Shown here in pieces: positions 34,262 through 45,041 of a stretch of 64,000 nucleotides of DNA. The notes beneath the pieces were generated by a model. The model saw nothing but the letters and a program-made list of their open reading frames with translations. It was not told where the DNA came from and searched no databases. Source of the stretch: Erodium maritimum. Its lineage: Eukaryota > Streptophyta > Magnoliopsida > Geraniales > Geraniaceae. Position 1 is the first letter of the stretch, and each line of letters starts with the position of its first letter. Location of the stretch: assembly GCA_963921825.1 (NCBI GenBank), contig OY997590.1:41929039-41993038 (forward strand). Direction: 5' to 3'. A program made the translations under genes and the position numbers.

Positions 34262-34495
34262 TCATCGGGCAGTCATAACGGGAGGGTCCGCGACCGGCAG
34301 AACACTGGGTGTGCCTGTAGACGTTCCCGCGTCGCTTCTCCTGTCTTCTCCGACAGGAGTGCCCTGCGCCTTCGCGTACTCGGCGGGCTCAACGGTTGGC
34401 ACCCTTCCCGGTGTCCCCGCTGACCGTCCCCGCCGGCCTAGCGTGGGCGCCCGACCCAGTGTTCCCGCTGCTCGTCCGCGTCTACCGCGAGCCAT
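34262..34495 (-). pseudogene. Tekay gag N-terminal segment, out of frame
   Basis: 77 codons beginning MARGRRGRAAG and ending MTAR before TGA. Its end lies next to PDELTRTVQSLVAVIAS, readable just downstream in the gag frame, so a single frameshift near 34265-34275 parts the two. The region is GC-rich and encodes repeated GRAPTLGRRGR / GRVPTV stretches, a small internal duplication. Confidence 0.75.
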
Positions 34496-35174
34496 AAGTC
34501 AGTATCCTCTGCACGGATACACGCAAACGTTCAGTATGCGAACACACTAACGTTGACACGGTCCACGTCTACCCTAACGTACTTATCACTAATACGTCAC
34601 ACCGCTCACGCTATTAATACTTTAAATATAATAATACGTAAGCGAAACCTCTACCAAAACATAAACCGACAAGGCCAATCAACAACACAAGTACGGCAAC
34701 TCAAGACCGACCTCAAACACGAGCCAACACGGCCGAGCAACAACAATGCACGCCCACCGGGCCAACCAAAGTCACACACGCCCACAGGGCCAACCAAACT
34801 CAAAACACGCCCCCCAAGGCCAACCAATTTTAAAACTTTTTCCACTCCATTAAAAGTCTCATTTCTTGACATCAGGTAGTTACAACCCGGTCCAGGCGTC
34901 CCCGACCTACGTTGTAGTCACTTGACATCAACACCGTCCCGCTCGACCACAGGAGCGCTCCTGAGTCGAGTCGCGACAGTTTAAAAACGTTTCAAGCAGC
35001 AACACACAAACATTGTGCCAGTAACCCCGTACTGCACAAGCACATAACAAAACAAGACTCAAATCCTAACGGGTCTACACACGAGTTCCGACTTGCGTAC
35101 CCAACGCACGACGGAACTTTACTGACTCGACTCTCCCACCTAATTGACGTGCAGTCCGAGGTGTGAAACCTCGA
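34496..35174 (-). other. Tekay 5' leader, non-coding
   Basis: About 680 bp between gag and the primer-binding site. It has CACGCCCACAGGGCCAACC-type short repeats (34735-34830). No frame with recognisable content. This is where a packaging signal would be expected, but none can be identified by eye. Confidence 0.7.
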
Positions 35175-35186
35175 GCTCTGATACCA
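35175..35186 (-). other. Tekay primer-binding site
   Basis: Minus strand TGGTATCAGAGC, three bases inside the 5' LTR end (GTGACA). It complements initiator methionine tRNA, and the 3-base gap is usual for Tekay-type elements. Confidence 0.92.
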
Positions 35187-35189
35187 AGC

Positions 35190-38129
35190 TGTCACGCCCC
35201 AAATTCAGCGAACCGAACTCGGGACGCGAACATTTAAAATAAAGAACACTTTGAAACCTTTTTCCATTAAATTACTTTAAAATACCAGTTTAGTTCAACA
35301 AAATAATAATTTACATCTCAAAAATAAGTCCCAACAATTGGACAAAAACGAGGTACACGTCACTAGACTCAAAAACACCCAGAAACCCGCTTCAAGCTCT
35401 TCAAGCTTCAGAAGCTCACCTAGTCCAGCCTGCGAACGGTACTTGTAGGAAAAGCAGCTAGGGGTGAGCGTTCGCTCACCACCACAGATAACAGACTGAC
35501 TACGGCATACTTAACAGACAAAGCCGGTGACACCAACAACGACTCAAATGACACACACACGACCATCACTTTTCTCAAGCGACTCATACACTCGGACACG
35601 TGATGTAGACCCCACACGACAATTGACGACCTCCTCCAAAGACACGACTGACAACCACGCAATAACAAGATCACAAAGGATCGCACACCAAACTAGATCA
35701 CAGAGGATCGCATACCAGCTGCTCAGTAACCATCTCTATCTCTCGCCCTTTCCGATCCCAGTCGGGCCAGGCGGTCGACCTGTCGCGCAACTTCTCCTGA
35801 TCCCAGTCGGGAGGCTAACCCACAACCTCTCCACTTCACCCGATCCCAGTCGGGTGGTTAGCCACACCCGCGCGTCCTTCCCCCGATCCTAGTCGGGGAG
35901 CTAGCCCATAACCTCTCCGCTTCTCCCGATCCCATTCGAGAGGCTAGCTACACCACACAACCTCCACCAGTATCAAGTAACCAAACACAATAAAAAACAA
36001 AGTTCAACAGACAGTAACGACACCAGTCCCAAACTCTACAGTCACTCAAGGCCACCAAGACACCAACAACCAAACACGGGTTCAACCACCCTACGGGCCC
36101 TCATTGCCACCCAAGACACCAACAGTAAAGTACGGGTTCAAAACCCCACGGGCACTCACGGCCATCCAAAACACCAAAGTGACAACACGGGCTCTCATGG
36201 CCACCCAAAACTCAATAATAACAACACGGGCTCTCAAGGCCACCCAAAACTCGACAATAACAAAACTGGCTCTCAAGGCCACCCAAAACTCAACAATAAT
36301 AACACGGCCTCTCAAGGCCACCCAAAACTCAACAATAATAATAAACAACCTCCGGCATGCTCAATGCCTCCGACAGTCCTAAGATCACTAGTTTCACAAA
36401 CAACCTCCGGACATGGTCATATGCCTCCAGTAATTCTAATATCGCTAAGTTCTCTGCTCCTACGACACTACTAAGTGTCAAATGCATTTCCAATAGTTGC
36501 TATGTTCCCGTAACATGCTTTTCTAATATTCGATAACCTTAATAGCCCACGACACCCCGGTGTCACATGCAATTCTACAGTTAACTTTCCCTAGTCAGGG
36601 CCGAGATCCGGCTACTTTTCCCTACCTCGTATATAACTCCAAAAGTGTTCCACTAAGTCTCGATGTGATCCCAGTCACTCGCCGAGCTTCCCTTTGCCTC
36701 GGTCCGTAGCACGATCTAAAAGAACACAATTTTTAATGCACTTTAAACTCGCAGGAAATAAACCGAATTTCAATAAACTTAACGCCCAAACGTAACCCCG
36801 ACAATGTCGATCACTCCCAAACTTCCCAATTACTCGACATTGTCGATAAAGGACACGTAAAGGCCCGATTCGCCCGACATGGCGAATCTGCCCGGGTTTT
36901 GTAAATGGCCTTCCGGGGCTCCAAAAGTCCCCGTTTTCGTTTTTACGGTCTTAGAATGATTCAAGGATCCCAATGCACTTGACGGGATCGAATTCCGACT
37001 CCCGAGTCGATTAATTAACGTTTAAAGTTTCTAAAACCCGTTAATTACAACTTTTCCAATTTAATTCCAATTTTCGATCCGGTTAGGATAAATGGTCCGG
37101 GGAACGTTTTAAACCACCCGAATGCTAATACCCGAGCACCCGAGCACGTGGGCCCCACTTGACCCACTTGGCCGTGAGCCCTACGGTTCAAGGGGGGCTC
37201 GCCCACCATGGTGGTGGCTGGTCCTAGCTCCGGCCAGCCACCCCATGGCCGGCCGGCCACCACCCACGGTGGCCGGAGCTCCTCCCGAGCCTCCGGTCAC
37301 CGGAAAACGTCATCCTTACCCTCCAAACACCTCTAAAACGTCTCCAACACCTCCCCAACCTCAATACAACCCTAACTCATCAATTAAAACCAAACCCTAA
37401 CATGTGAAAAATTACCAAAACAACGATCGGTTTAGTACAAACCATAGAGGAAGACGAGGGGAAGACGATTGCTCCTTGTCTTGAGACGATCCAATGGTTC
37501 AATCTCTCCCAACACTAACCCTTTTCTCCTTCTCTCTTCTTCTTCTTCTTCTCCTTCTCTCTCTAAAACACTCTCTTCTTTTCTCTTTCAAACAACTAAC
37601 TCATATTTTCTTTTTTTTTTCTTTTTAACCACATGTGGCCGGCCACCCTCCCTCACCACTCATTTTCCCCCCAAAACTAACACCACCAATTGTTGGACAA
37701 GTGGCAAGGTGGACCCCCCACCTTTTGGAAAATATCTACTTGATATTTTCCAATCAGATTCGCGAAAATCGGACATTTCGGGTCCCGAACGGGCACTTTT
37801 CCCAAGAAATTACGAAACTTGGCGGGCTACAAGGAAACGGCTCAACTAAGACCTCTGCGCTGACGGCTAAGCTTTTTGGATCCAAAACGGTACTCGAATG
37901 GACCAAAACGTCGCTCGGATGACTTTTCCAGCGAAAAGTCATCATTTCCCAAATTGATCAGAAAGTTGCCCTAAGTCCCATGGAACTCATTTTGGTCGAT
38001 AACGGGGTCAACTTAAGTCCGGTATGACCCTCGGGGTCAATTTAGGTCAATTAAGTGTCTGTCTTAAAAATTTTAAATTTTCCTGTTTTTCGCAGGTTTG
38101 ACTGTAGTTGACCGGGAGTGGTTCTTACA
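35190..38129 (-). repeat. Tekay 5' LTR, complete
   Basis: 2940 bp with TG/CA ends (TGTCACGCCCC to GGTTCTTACA on the plus strand). It includes the 43 bp GATCCCAGTCGGG minisatellite (about 35750-35945), the 39 bp GGCCACCC minisatellite (about 36100-36345), a CCGG-rich stretch (37130-37320) and a CT-rich stretch (37500-37625). The segment 35190-36804 is the source type of the Y pieces. Frames in it are repeat-driven. Confidence 0.93.
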
Positions 38130-38139
38130 ACAGTAGAAT

Positions 38140-38440
38140 TGCATGTGACACTTGGGGTGTCGTGGGTTAAGTAGGTTATCGAATATTAGAAATGCATGTG
38201 ACACTTGGGGTGTCGTGGGTTAAGTAGGATATCGAAGATCGGAAATGCATGTGACACTTAGTAGTGTCGTAGGAGCAGAGAACTTAGCGTTATCAGAATT
38301 ACTGGAGGCATATGACCATGCCCGGAGATTGATTGCGAACTTATCGAGATTAGGAGTACTGGAGGCATATGACCATGTCCGGAGGTTGTTTGTGAAATTG
38401 TTGATATTAGAACTGCTGGAGGCATTGGTTATGCCCAGAG
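38140..38440 (+). repeat. Short tandem repeats in the LTR (GCATGTGACACTTGG and GGAGGCATATGACC units)
   Basis: Three copies of GTGACACTT(G/A)G with AAATGCATG spacing at 38144-38275, then three copies of CTGGAGGCAT(A/T) at 38303-38430 spaced by about 60 bp. Reverse forms occur in the leftward LTRs (GCCTCCAGTA at 60900-61010). Confidence 0.75.
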
Positions 38441-38454
38441 GTTGTTTGTCTAAC

Positions 38455-39040
38455 TTGTGTCTTGGGTGGCCATGAGAGCCCGTGTTTTACTGTTGTGTCT
38501 TGGGTGGCCGTGAGTGCCGTGGGGTTGTTGAGCCCGTGAGTTACTGTTGGTGTGTCTTGGGTGGTCGTGAGTGCCGTGGGGTTGTTGAGCCCGTGAGTAG
38601 TGTGTCTTGGGTGGCCATGAGTGCCCGTGGGGTTGTTGAGCCCGTGAGTTACTGTTGGTGTGTCTTGGTGGCCATAAGTGCCCGTGGGGTTGTTGAACCC
38701 GTGTCTTTTCTGTTGGTGTGTCTTGGGTGGCCGTGAGTGCCGTGGGCTTGTTGAGCCCGTGAGTTACTGTTGGTGTGTCTTGGGTGGCCATGAGTGCCCG
38801 TGAGTTACTGTTGGTGTGTCTTGGGTGGCCATGAGTGCCCGTGGGGTTGTTGAGCCCGTGAGTTATGGTTGGTGTGTCTTGGGTGGCCATGAGTGCCCGT
38901 GGGGTTGTTGAGCCCGTGAGTTATGGTTGGTGTGTCTTGGGAGGCCGTGAGTGCCCGTGGGGTTGTTGAGTCCGTGTTTTACTGTTGGTGTCTTGGGCGT
39001 CCATGAGTGCCTGTGGAGTGTTGAACCTGTGTTGTTGCTG
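38455..39040 (+). repeat. 58 bp minisatellite in the LTR
   Basis: About nine to ten units of the form TTGGGTGGCCATGAGTGCCC, then GTGGGGTTGTTGAGCCCGTG and a TTACTGTTGGTGTGTC tail. Units vary in length and base changes. Open frames here (38482-38736 and 38450-38890) only reflect the repeat. Confidence 0.88.
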
Positions 39041-39139
39041 TTAGTTGAACTTTGCTTGTGATTGTGATTGTGCTTGCCCGAGGTTAGTGACCCGACTGTG
39101 TGTCGGGAAGTGGTGTGGAGTTTGGCTGGCTTACCTGAC

Positions 39140-39305
39140 AGGGATCGGTAAGTTGCGAGCGTTCTTTGGCTGGCCTGACCGAGTTCGAGTCTCGGGAGGT
39201 TGCGAGCGTTATTTGGCTGGCTTGACCGAGTTCGAGTCTTGGGAAGTTGCGAGCGTTCTTTGGCTAGCCTGACCGAGTTCGAGTCTCGGGAGGTTGTGAG
39301 CGTTT
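39140..39305 (+). repeat. 47 bp minisatellite in the LTR
   Basis: About three and a half units of GAGCGTTCTTTGGCTGGCCT plus GACCGAGTTCGAGTCTCGGG and AGGTTGC. Confidence 0.8.
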
Positions 39306-40027
39306 TTAGGCGATAAGAGGGCAGCTCCCCTTCCGACTAGCTATCAGAAAAGCATCGTTGTATATATCGCCAACAGGTCGACCGCCTGGAGCCTGACAAG
39401 GATCGGCAAAGCGCGTGGGGCAGGCTTGAGCCCAGCCGGTTAGAAACCGGCACTGAGCAGCTGACATGAGTGTGATCCTTTGTGATCTTGTTTGGTGTGC
39501 AATCCTTTGTGATCTTGGGTGTTGCGTGGTGGTCTGTCGCGTCTTTGGAGGAGGTCGTCGATCGTTGTGTCGGGTCTACCTTACGTGTCCGAGTGTTGAG
39601 TCGGCTGAGGAAAGTATCAGTGTGTGGGTGTCGGTCGGGTTACTTGAGTTTGGGGATAGTGATCCCCGGGGTTGAGTTGGTTGTTAGTGTTACCGACATT
39701 GTCTGCTAATTATGCCATAGTCAGTCTGTTATCCGTGGTGGTGAGCGAACGCTCACCCCTAGCTGCTTTTCCTACAGGTACCGGTCGCAGGTTGGACTAG
39801 GTGAGCTTCTGAAGCTTGAAGAGCTAGGAGCGGGATTCTGGGTTTATTTGAGTCTAGCGACGGATACCATACTTTTGTCCATTTGTTGGGACGTGTTTTA
39901 AGTTGTAAATTTTATTTTGTTGAACAAACGGTGATCTTAAAGTGATTTAATGTAACATGTTTCAAAATGTTTTATTGTTTTAAAATTTCACGTCCTGAGT
40001 TCGGTTTACTAGAAATTGGGGCGTCAC

Positions 40028-40148
40028 TGTGCGCGTAAACTATTAGCACCGTGCTGCGCAAACTATCAGCACTGTGCGCGCCACGTGTCAGCACCTGGTG
40101 AGTTCGTAGTTTGCACAATAAGGGTGGTTTTTACTGGATAGCTACCCT
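40028..40148. mobile_element. MITE E1, right half only
   Basis: Carries the right arm of the family: CACGTGTCAGCACCTGGTGA, then TAGTTTGCACAATAAGGGTG and ACTGGATAGCTACCCT, followed by a TA run (40149-40160). The left half is absent, cut by the rightward LTR at about 40028. Confidence 0.75.
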
Positions 40149-40160
40149 ATATATATATAC

Positions 40161-40460
40161 GGATGCAATCAGGTGCGAACCATGGCTTATGGTGCGAACG
40201 TGCGAACCTGCTGGTTTAGTGTATCTGGTTTGCGGAAATAGTGTTCTCAGTTTGCGGTGAATATTATCAGACAAAAATTTCGCAAACCAGAAACACTATT
40301 TTCGCAAACCATATTTTCTCAAGATAAAATGCTATTTTTTCAAACTTTTTTTCCGCAAACTGGGATGCTTATTTCCGCAAACCATATCCGCTATTTCCGC
40401 AAACCAGATTTGAGGTTCGCAGGTTCGCTTCGTAAGGGAGGTTCGCACGTGATTGTCTCC
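40161..40460. mobile_element. MITE E2, second family
   Basis: 300 bp between TA runs, with imperfect terminal inverted repeats: left GGATGCAATCAGGTGCGAAC, right ends GTTCGCACGTGATTGTCTCC (18 of 21 positions pair). The interior has repeated TTTCGCAAACC in both directions and could fold back on itself. Its ends differ from E1 and E3-E7. Confidence 0.8.
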
Positions 40461-40471
40461 CTATATATATA

Positions 40472-41044
40472 GGACTGGTATCAAGTACAAACAAACCCTT
40501 TGCTGTGCAAACTACAAACCAATATGAGCCATAGGATCCTCCCAAAGTGATGTGAGCAGAGCGCACCAGATGCTGACACGTGGGCGTGCACGCCCAGTGC
40601 TGATAATTTAGATACCACAGTGTTGATAGCTTACATAGCTTACATAGCATAGTGCTAATACTTTATAGTGCTGCTACCTTACATGCATTTGTACTGTGTG
40701 ATTAGTATTGATAGTTTACATAGCACGATGCTAATAGTTTACATAACACAATGCTAATACCTTACATGCGGAACAGTGCTGATACTTTACATGTAATTGT
40801 ATTAATAGTTTAAATACACGGGTGCAGATAGGTTATATATACGAGTGTTGATACCTTAAAATCACAGGATGTTGGTGCCTTTTGCAATACGCGCGTGGTT
40901 AACACGCGCTACCATGCGGGCAGAGGCGTGGACGAAGTGGCCACGTGTCAGCATCTGGTGCGCTCTGCTGACGTCACCGCATCTTATGGCCCAGATTTGT
41001 GTGTAGTTTGCACAATAAGGCCCAGTTTTACAGGATACCCACCT
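40472..41044. mobile_element. MITE E3
   Basis: 573 bp with long inverted ends. Left: GGACTGGTATCAAGTACAAA, TGTGCAAACTACAAACC, GCAGAGCGCACCAGATGCTG. Right: the reverse of GTGCAAACTACACACAAATC and the same GCAGAGCGCACCAGATGCTG block. The interior repeats GTGCTGATAGTTTACAT-like units. TA runs lie on both sides. No coding capacity; a frame at 40862-41518 merely spans two elements. Confidence 0.82.
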
Positions 41045-41055
41045 TATATATATAT

Positions 41056-41580
41056 CGTAGACGTACCAAATGAGAACGCACCCATATTTTTCCAACTGTG
41101 AACTCATATTAGGGAGACATGTGTCCTTGTTCACACATGCACAGCTCTGGTTCCCCCATGCAAAGTATTGGTACCTTACATACAATGCTGACACGTTTTC
41201 GTTTTTGCGCATACAAAGTGTTGGTACCAACATGTAATGCACTAGTACCTTCCATACAATGTTGACATGTGCCCCTTTTCGTGCATGAAAAGTATTGGGA
41301 CCAACAAACAAAGTGTTGGTACCTTGTACCACAGCTTTGCATGTTGGTACCAACACTTGTGTATGTAAGGTACCATCACTTGTGTATGGAAGGTACCAGC
41401 ACATGTATATGTAAGGTCCCAACACTTGTGTATGTAAGGTACGAGCATTTTTTTCGTATGTAAGGTACCAGTACTTTGCATTAGGGGTATTAGAGCTGCC
41501 TGCGCGCACAAATGACACGTGTCGCCCTCTTGTGAGTTCGCAATTTGCATAATAAGTGTGATTTTTACTGTCTACCGACC
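41056..41580. mobile_element. MITE E4
   Basis: Related to E9. Ends pair imperfectly (left CGTAGACGTACCAAATGAGA with ACTGTGAACTCATATTAGGG; right complement GGTCGGTAGACAGTAAAAAT with TGCGAACTCACAAGAGGGCG). The interior holds about six GGTACCAACACTTGTGTATG-like units of 23-25 bp (41210-41470). TA runs lie on both sides. Confidence 0.75.
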
Positions 41581-41593
41581 ATATATATATATA

Positions 41594-42052
41594 GGGTCGC
41601 TATCCAGTACAAACGCCTCTTATTATGCAAACTATGAACGCACGAGAGCCACATGATGCGGTCAAAGTGACGTCAGCAGAGCGTGCGCGATGTTGACACG
41701 TGGTCACTTCGCGCCCGCCTCTGCCCGCATAGTAGCGCGTGTTGACCACGCGCGCAACGCGAGTGCTGATAGTTTACATAGCACGGTGTTGATAGCTTAG
41801 TATAAATGTAAACTATCAGCACATTTTGTACTAACCTGTCAGCATCGTGTTATGTAAACTATCAGCACTGTGCGAGCGCACACCAGCAGCGCGCATGCCC
41901 ACGTGTCAGCATCTGGTGTGTTCGTAGTTTGCACAATAAGGTGCGGTGTTTTATATATAATTGTCCATGTGTCAGCATTTGGGCGGATCTTGTGGCTCTC
42001 GTGCATTCGCAGTTTGCACAATAAGCCCATGTTTGTACCTGATACCAGTCCT
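41594..42052. mobile_element. MITE E5
   Basis: 459 bp. Left end GGGTCGCTATCCAGTACAAA with TATTATGCAAACTATGAACG. The right end is the reverse of GGACTGGTATCAGGTACAAA with TTATTGTGCAAACTGCGAA. The GCTGATAGTTTACAT core repeats on both strands. TA runs on both sides. Confidence 0.82.
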
Positions 42053-42071
42053 ATATATATATATATATATA

Positions 42072-42567
42072 GGGTAGCTATCCAGTAAAAACCACTCTTA
42101 TCGTGCAAACTAAAAACCAATCTAAGCCATAGGATGTAGCCAAGATGACGTCATCAGAGCGTGCGCGATGCTGACACGTGGCCCCTTCGCGCCCGCCTCT
42201 GCCCGCACAGTAGCGCGTGTTGACCACGTGCGCAACGCGAGTACTGATAGTTTACATGGCACGGTGCTGATAGGTTAGTACAAATGTGCTGATAGTTTAC
42301 ATTTGTAGTAACCTATCAACACATTTGTACTAAACTATTAGCACCGTGCTATGCAAACTATCAGTATTGTGTGTGTGCGCGCGCCCACGTGTCAGGATCT
42401 GCTGAGTTCGTAGTTTGCATAATAAGGTGCAGTGTTTTATATATTTAATTGCCCATGTGTCAGCATCTGGTGCGCTCTGCTGACATCACTTTGGGGGGGG
42501 GGGGGGATCATGTGGCTCAGATTGGTTCGTAGTTTGCACAATAAGGGGTGGTTTGTACTTGATACCA

Positions 42568-42570
<3 letters not shown>
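42072..42570. mobile_element. MITE E6
   Basis: 499 bp. Left end GGGTAGCTATCCAGTAAAAA with ATCGTGCAAACTAAAAACC. The right end is the reverse of GATTGGTATCAAGTACAAAC with TTATTGTGCAAACTACGAA. Contains 14 consecutive G (42493-42506). The centre is a foldback around GTGCTGATAGTTTACAT. Confidence 0.83.

Positions 42571-42641
<71 letters not shown>
42571..42641. repeat. TA microsatellite, 71 bp
   Basis: Pure TA run between MITEs E6 and E7, the longest in the window; the other spacers are 10-40 bp. It fits repeated insertion into, and expansion of, a TA tract. Confidence 0.97.
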
Positions 42642-42647
<6 letters not shown>

Positions 42648-42980
42648 CTATCCAGTAAAAACCACCCTTATTGTGCAAACTACGAACTCACCAGGTGCTG
42701 ACACATGGCACGTTTAGTGCTGATAGCTTGCGCAGCACGGTGCTAATAGTTTGGGACTATTAGCACTGTGCGCCCAAACTATTAGCACTCTGCGCGCCAC
42801 GTGTCAGCGCCTGGTGAGTTCGTAGTTTGTACAATAAGATGCGGTGTTTTATATATATATTGTCCACGTGTCAACATCTGGTGCGCTCTGCTGACATCAC
42901 TTTGGGGGGATCCTGTGGCTCTCATGGGTTCGTAGTTTGCACAGTAAGGGGGGGGGGGGGTTGTATCTGATACCAATCCT
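42642..42980. mobile_element. MITE E7
   Basis: 339 bp, same left end as E6 (GGGTAGCTATCCAGTAAAAA). The right end is the reverse of GGATTGGTATCAGATACAAC. Contains 13 consecutive G (42948-42960). Followed by TA 42981-42991. Confidence 0.82.
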
Positions 42981-43349
42981 ATATATATATACCCTTTTTA
43001 ATATGCGACCATGTGATCTTCAATTTGGGTTATTGAATCAAAAAACAAATGGCTAAGATGAAATAGCCCGTGAGATGGTTGGAAAAAAAATAGACAATTT
43101 GAACATATGATATTGGTAGACTGCACCACGTGTCGCCTTGTAAACAAAGGTCCATTTTTTTCTCGACAAGTTTACTAATTTAATCATTCCCGTTTCGTTT
43201 CAACTCCGATTTACTATGTTCACATGTCATTATTTTTGTTTTTCAAAGAGTTACCTATCAAGTATAGCGTTGAATACAATTTAGAGCACAAAAAATTGAC
43301 AATCTAGCGTGGATGATGATGACCACCACAAACTACGTCTTCTATATAC

Positions 43350-45036
43350 TGTTAGTCTTAGTGCCCGTAGTTCAATCCTAAATGTCCAAATGTATATATC
43401 ATCGTTAGCAATAAAATTAAAGCGGCTTTATATTACTTATGTGTTGGAGTAATATATCGATGTGTGCTCTGATCTATGCCCACCATGCGAATAGAACCAT
43501 AGATCGAGATAGATCACACTCGATGGGTCCCTAGTCAACAAAGCTTCACTAGAAGCGACTAGTATGAAAGATGGCTCTTTATGGCTTACGTTCTGTTAGT
43601 CATTGGAATGAGATTCCGGAGTCTGATCATAGATATCATGTGGGACATGATATTGGACGACCCGCCCTGAATATGTGCCATAGATTAAGTCATGAACATA
43701 TTCAGTGTTGTAGCTTGTCATGTATCCTTAGACCAAGGAGTCTTTGTGATCGCTATGTAGTCAACAACCTTGTTTGACCTGAGCCTAACGTTGTCCGTAA
43801 CAGGGCTTCCATAACGGCCAGGATTGGCTTGGGGACGGGCTACATGAGTGACACGAAAGACGGCTAAGGGATTTATCCCTCATACTAAGGTATGGGAAAG
43901 ATATCGGTTCTCGGCCGCTTGATCGAGAGTGACTGGAAGAATAGCATGGCCATGCACATGATACTGGGTATCATATCTTCAGTCATCTCACATATCAAGG
44001 AACGGTGATTGAGAATAATAAGGATGACGGCTCTATGCCTTATCTCAATCAGGATATCGGAGATAAAAGGATAATGACAGGGACGACGGAAAGGTTAGAA
44101 TCGACAGGGTCGATTCGTTATGTAGTGTCAGGCAATACTAAAGTCTCGTTAGTTGCCACTTAAATAGGATCAAGTAAAATGGGATTTTACGTTGATCTAT
44201 TGACATGCATAAACCTAAGGGTCACACCGGAGGATGAAACTCATTGACACATTTATGGAGAATGGCCAAAAGGGAGTTGTCTCGGGACATGACCAAAACT
44301 GGGTTTTGGGTCATGTGCCCGTACGTGAATAGGACTTTACGGATCGAAACAAGGCTTGGAGTCTTGGGATTGATCGCGTCGGATAATGTTGGACATTTCC
44401 GGTATGGAAGGCATGGAGGCGAGGAGCGAATCACGGGACCTCGTTGGAAATGGTCACGGGCCATGTTCCAAGAGGCCCATGAAAGGCCCATGCAACCAAG
44501 GCCCATAGAACTAATTAATCAAGTCTTGATTAATTAGTACTAAGTAAGCAAGACAAGGATTAAGGTGTTGGTGATTCACCACCTAACCCAATCTTGTCTT
44601 GCCATACTTTGTCCTATTTACACCTTACTTGACACCATACTTGTCCCATGCCTTTAGTTGGACAAGTATGGGTTTTGTTATGTTTAATTCATCTTTTTTC
44701 AACATAACAAACACAAGACAAGAATAGGAAACACAACTTCTCTCCCCCTTCCCTTGCAATTTCGGGTTTGGCAAGTTCCCACCTCCATTTTTGTGTTCTT
44801 GAGTCCTCAAAGAGAAGAACTACGTGGCTTTGATTCCCATGTGGATACGTAGGCGTCTTGGAGACTCAAGCCAATCATTCGTTAACCGGTGTTCTTGTTT
44901 TGGTAAGAAATAGTGCTGAATTTTTCTCTTGTGAATCCATTCTTTGTTAGTTGTTTCATGGTTTAATCGTCTCTTGGTTTTCATTGATTTTCCGCTGCGA
45001 GTTGGTTCATCTCCAACCATACCTCGAGACCCAACA
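43350..45036 (+). mobile_element. Solo copia LTR, target duplication TATAC
   Basis: 1687 bp, same family as the Copia-1 and Copia-2 LTRs but rightward (TGTTAGTCTTAG to CGAGACCCAACA). Flanked by TATAC on both sides (43345-43349 and 45037-45041). No internal region is left, so the element was reduced by recombination between its LTRs. More base changes than between Copia-1 and Copia-2, so it is older. Confidence 0.95.
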
Positions 45037-45041
45037 TATAC

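Larger units (their letters stand above)
28189..38129 (-). mobile_element. Tekay-type Ty3/gypsy chromovirus, full-length layout, decayed
   Basis: 9941 bp leftward element with target duplication ACAGT (28184-28188 and 38130-38134). It has an LTR at each end (28189-29646 and 35190-38129), a polypurine tract, gag-pol in the order gag, protease, reverse transcriptase, RNase H, integrase, chromodomain, and a primer-binding site. The C-terminal chromodomain and polymerase order place it with chromoviruses; the end motif GGGGCGTGACA plus PBS spacing fits Tekay (Del). Gag-pol has one frameshift and two in-frame TAG stops. The left LTR lacks about 1.48 kb present in the right one. Confidence 0.95.
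38130..40028 (+). repeat. Older rightward chromovirus LTR, distal part
   Basis: Continues the LTR that starts at 26722, after the second copy of ACAGT. It ends near GGGGCGTCAC (about 40028), a worn form of the family end GGGGCGTGACA. It shares blocks with the leftward LTRs in reverse (CTGACCGAGTTCGAGTC, GAGCGAACGCTCACC, TACAGGTACCGG). The join to a MITE half at 40028 suggests the host of this element was a MITE. Confidence 0.88.

Noticed and set aside
38450..39040. Regularly spaced repeats that might look like a CRISPR array
   Set aside because: Units of 58 bp follow each other directly with no unique spacers and vary in sequence. This is a minisatellite in a plant LTR, and no cas genes exist.
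40862..41518. 218-codon frame over MITEs E3 and E4
   Set aside because: It crosses the TA border between two elements and consists of inverted-repeat sequence; not a conserved protein.
43571..43777. Small frame seen in every copia LTR (also 625, 7381, 14001, 20775)
   Set aside because: LTR sequence only. Changes between copies are not biased to synonymous sites as far as can be seen, and there is no known LTR-encoded protein in this family.
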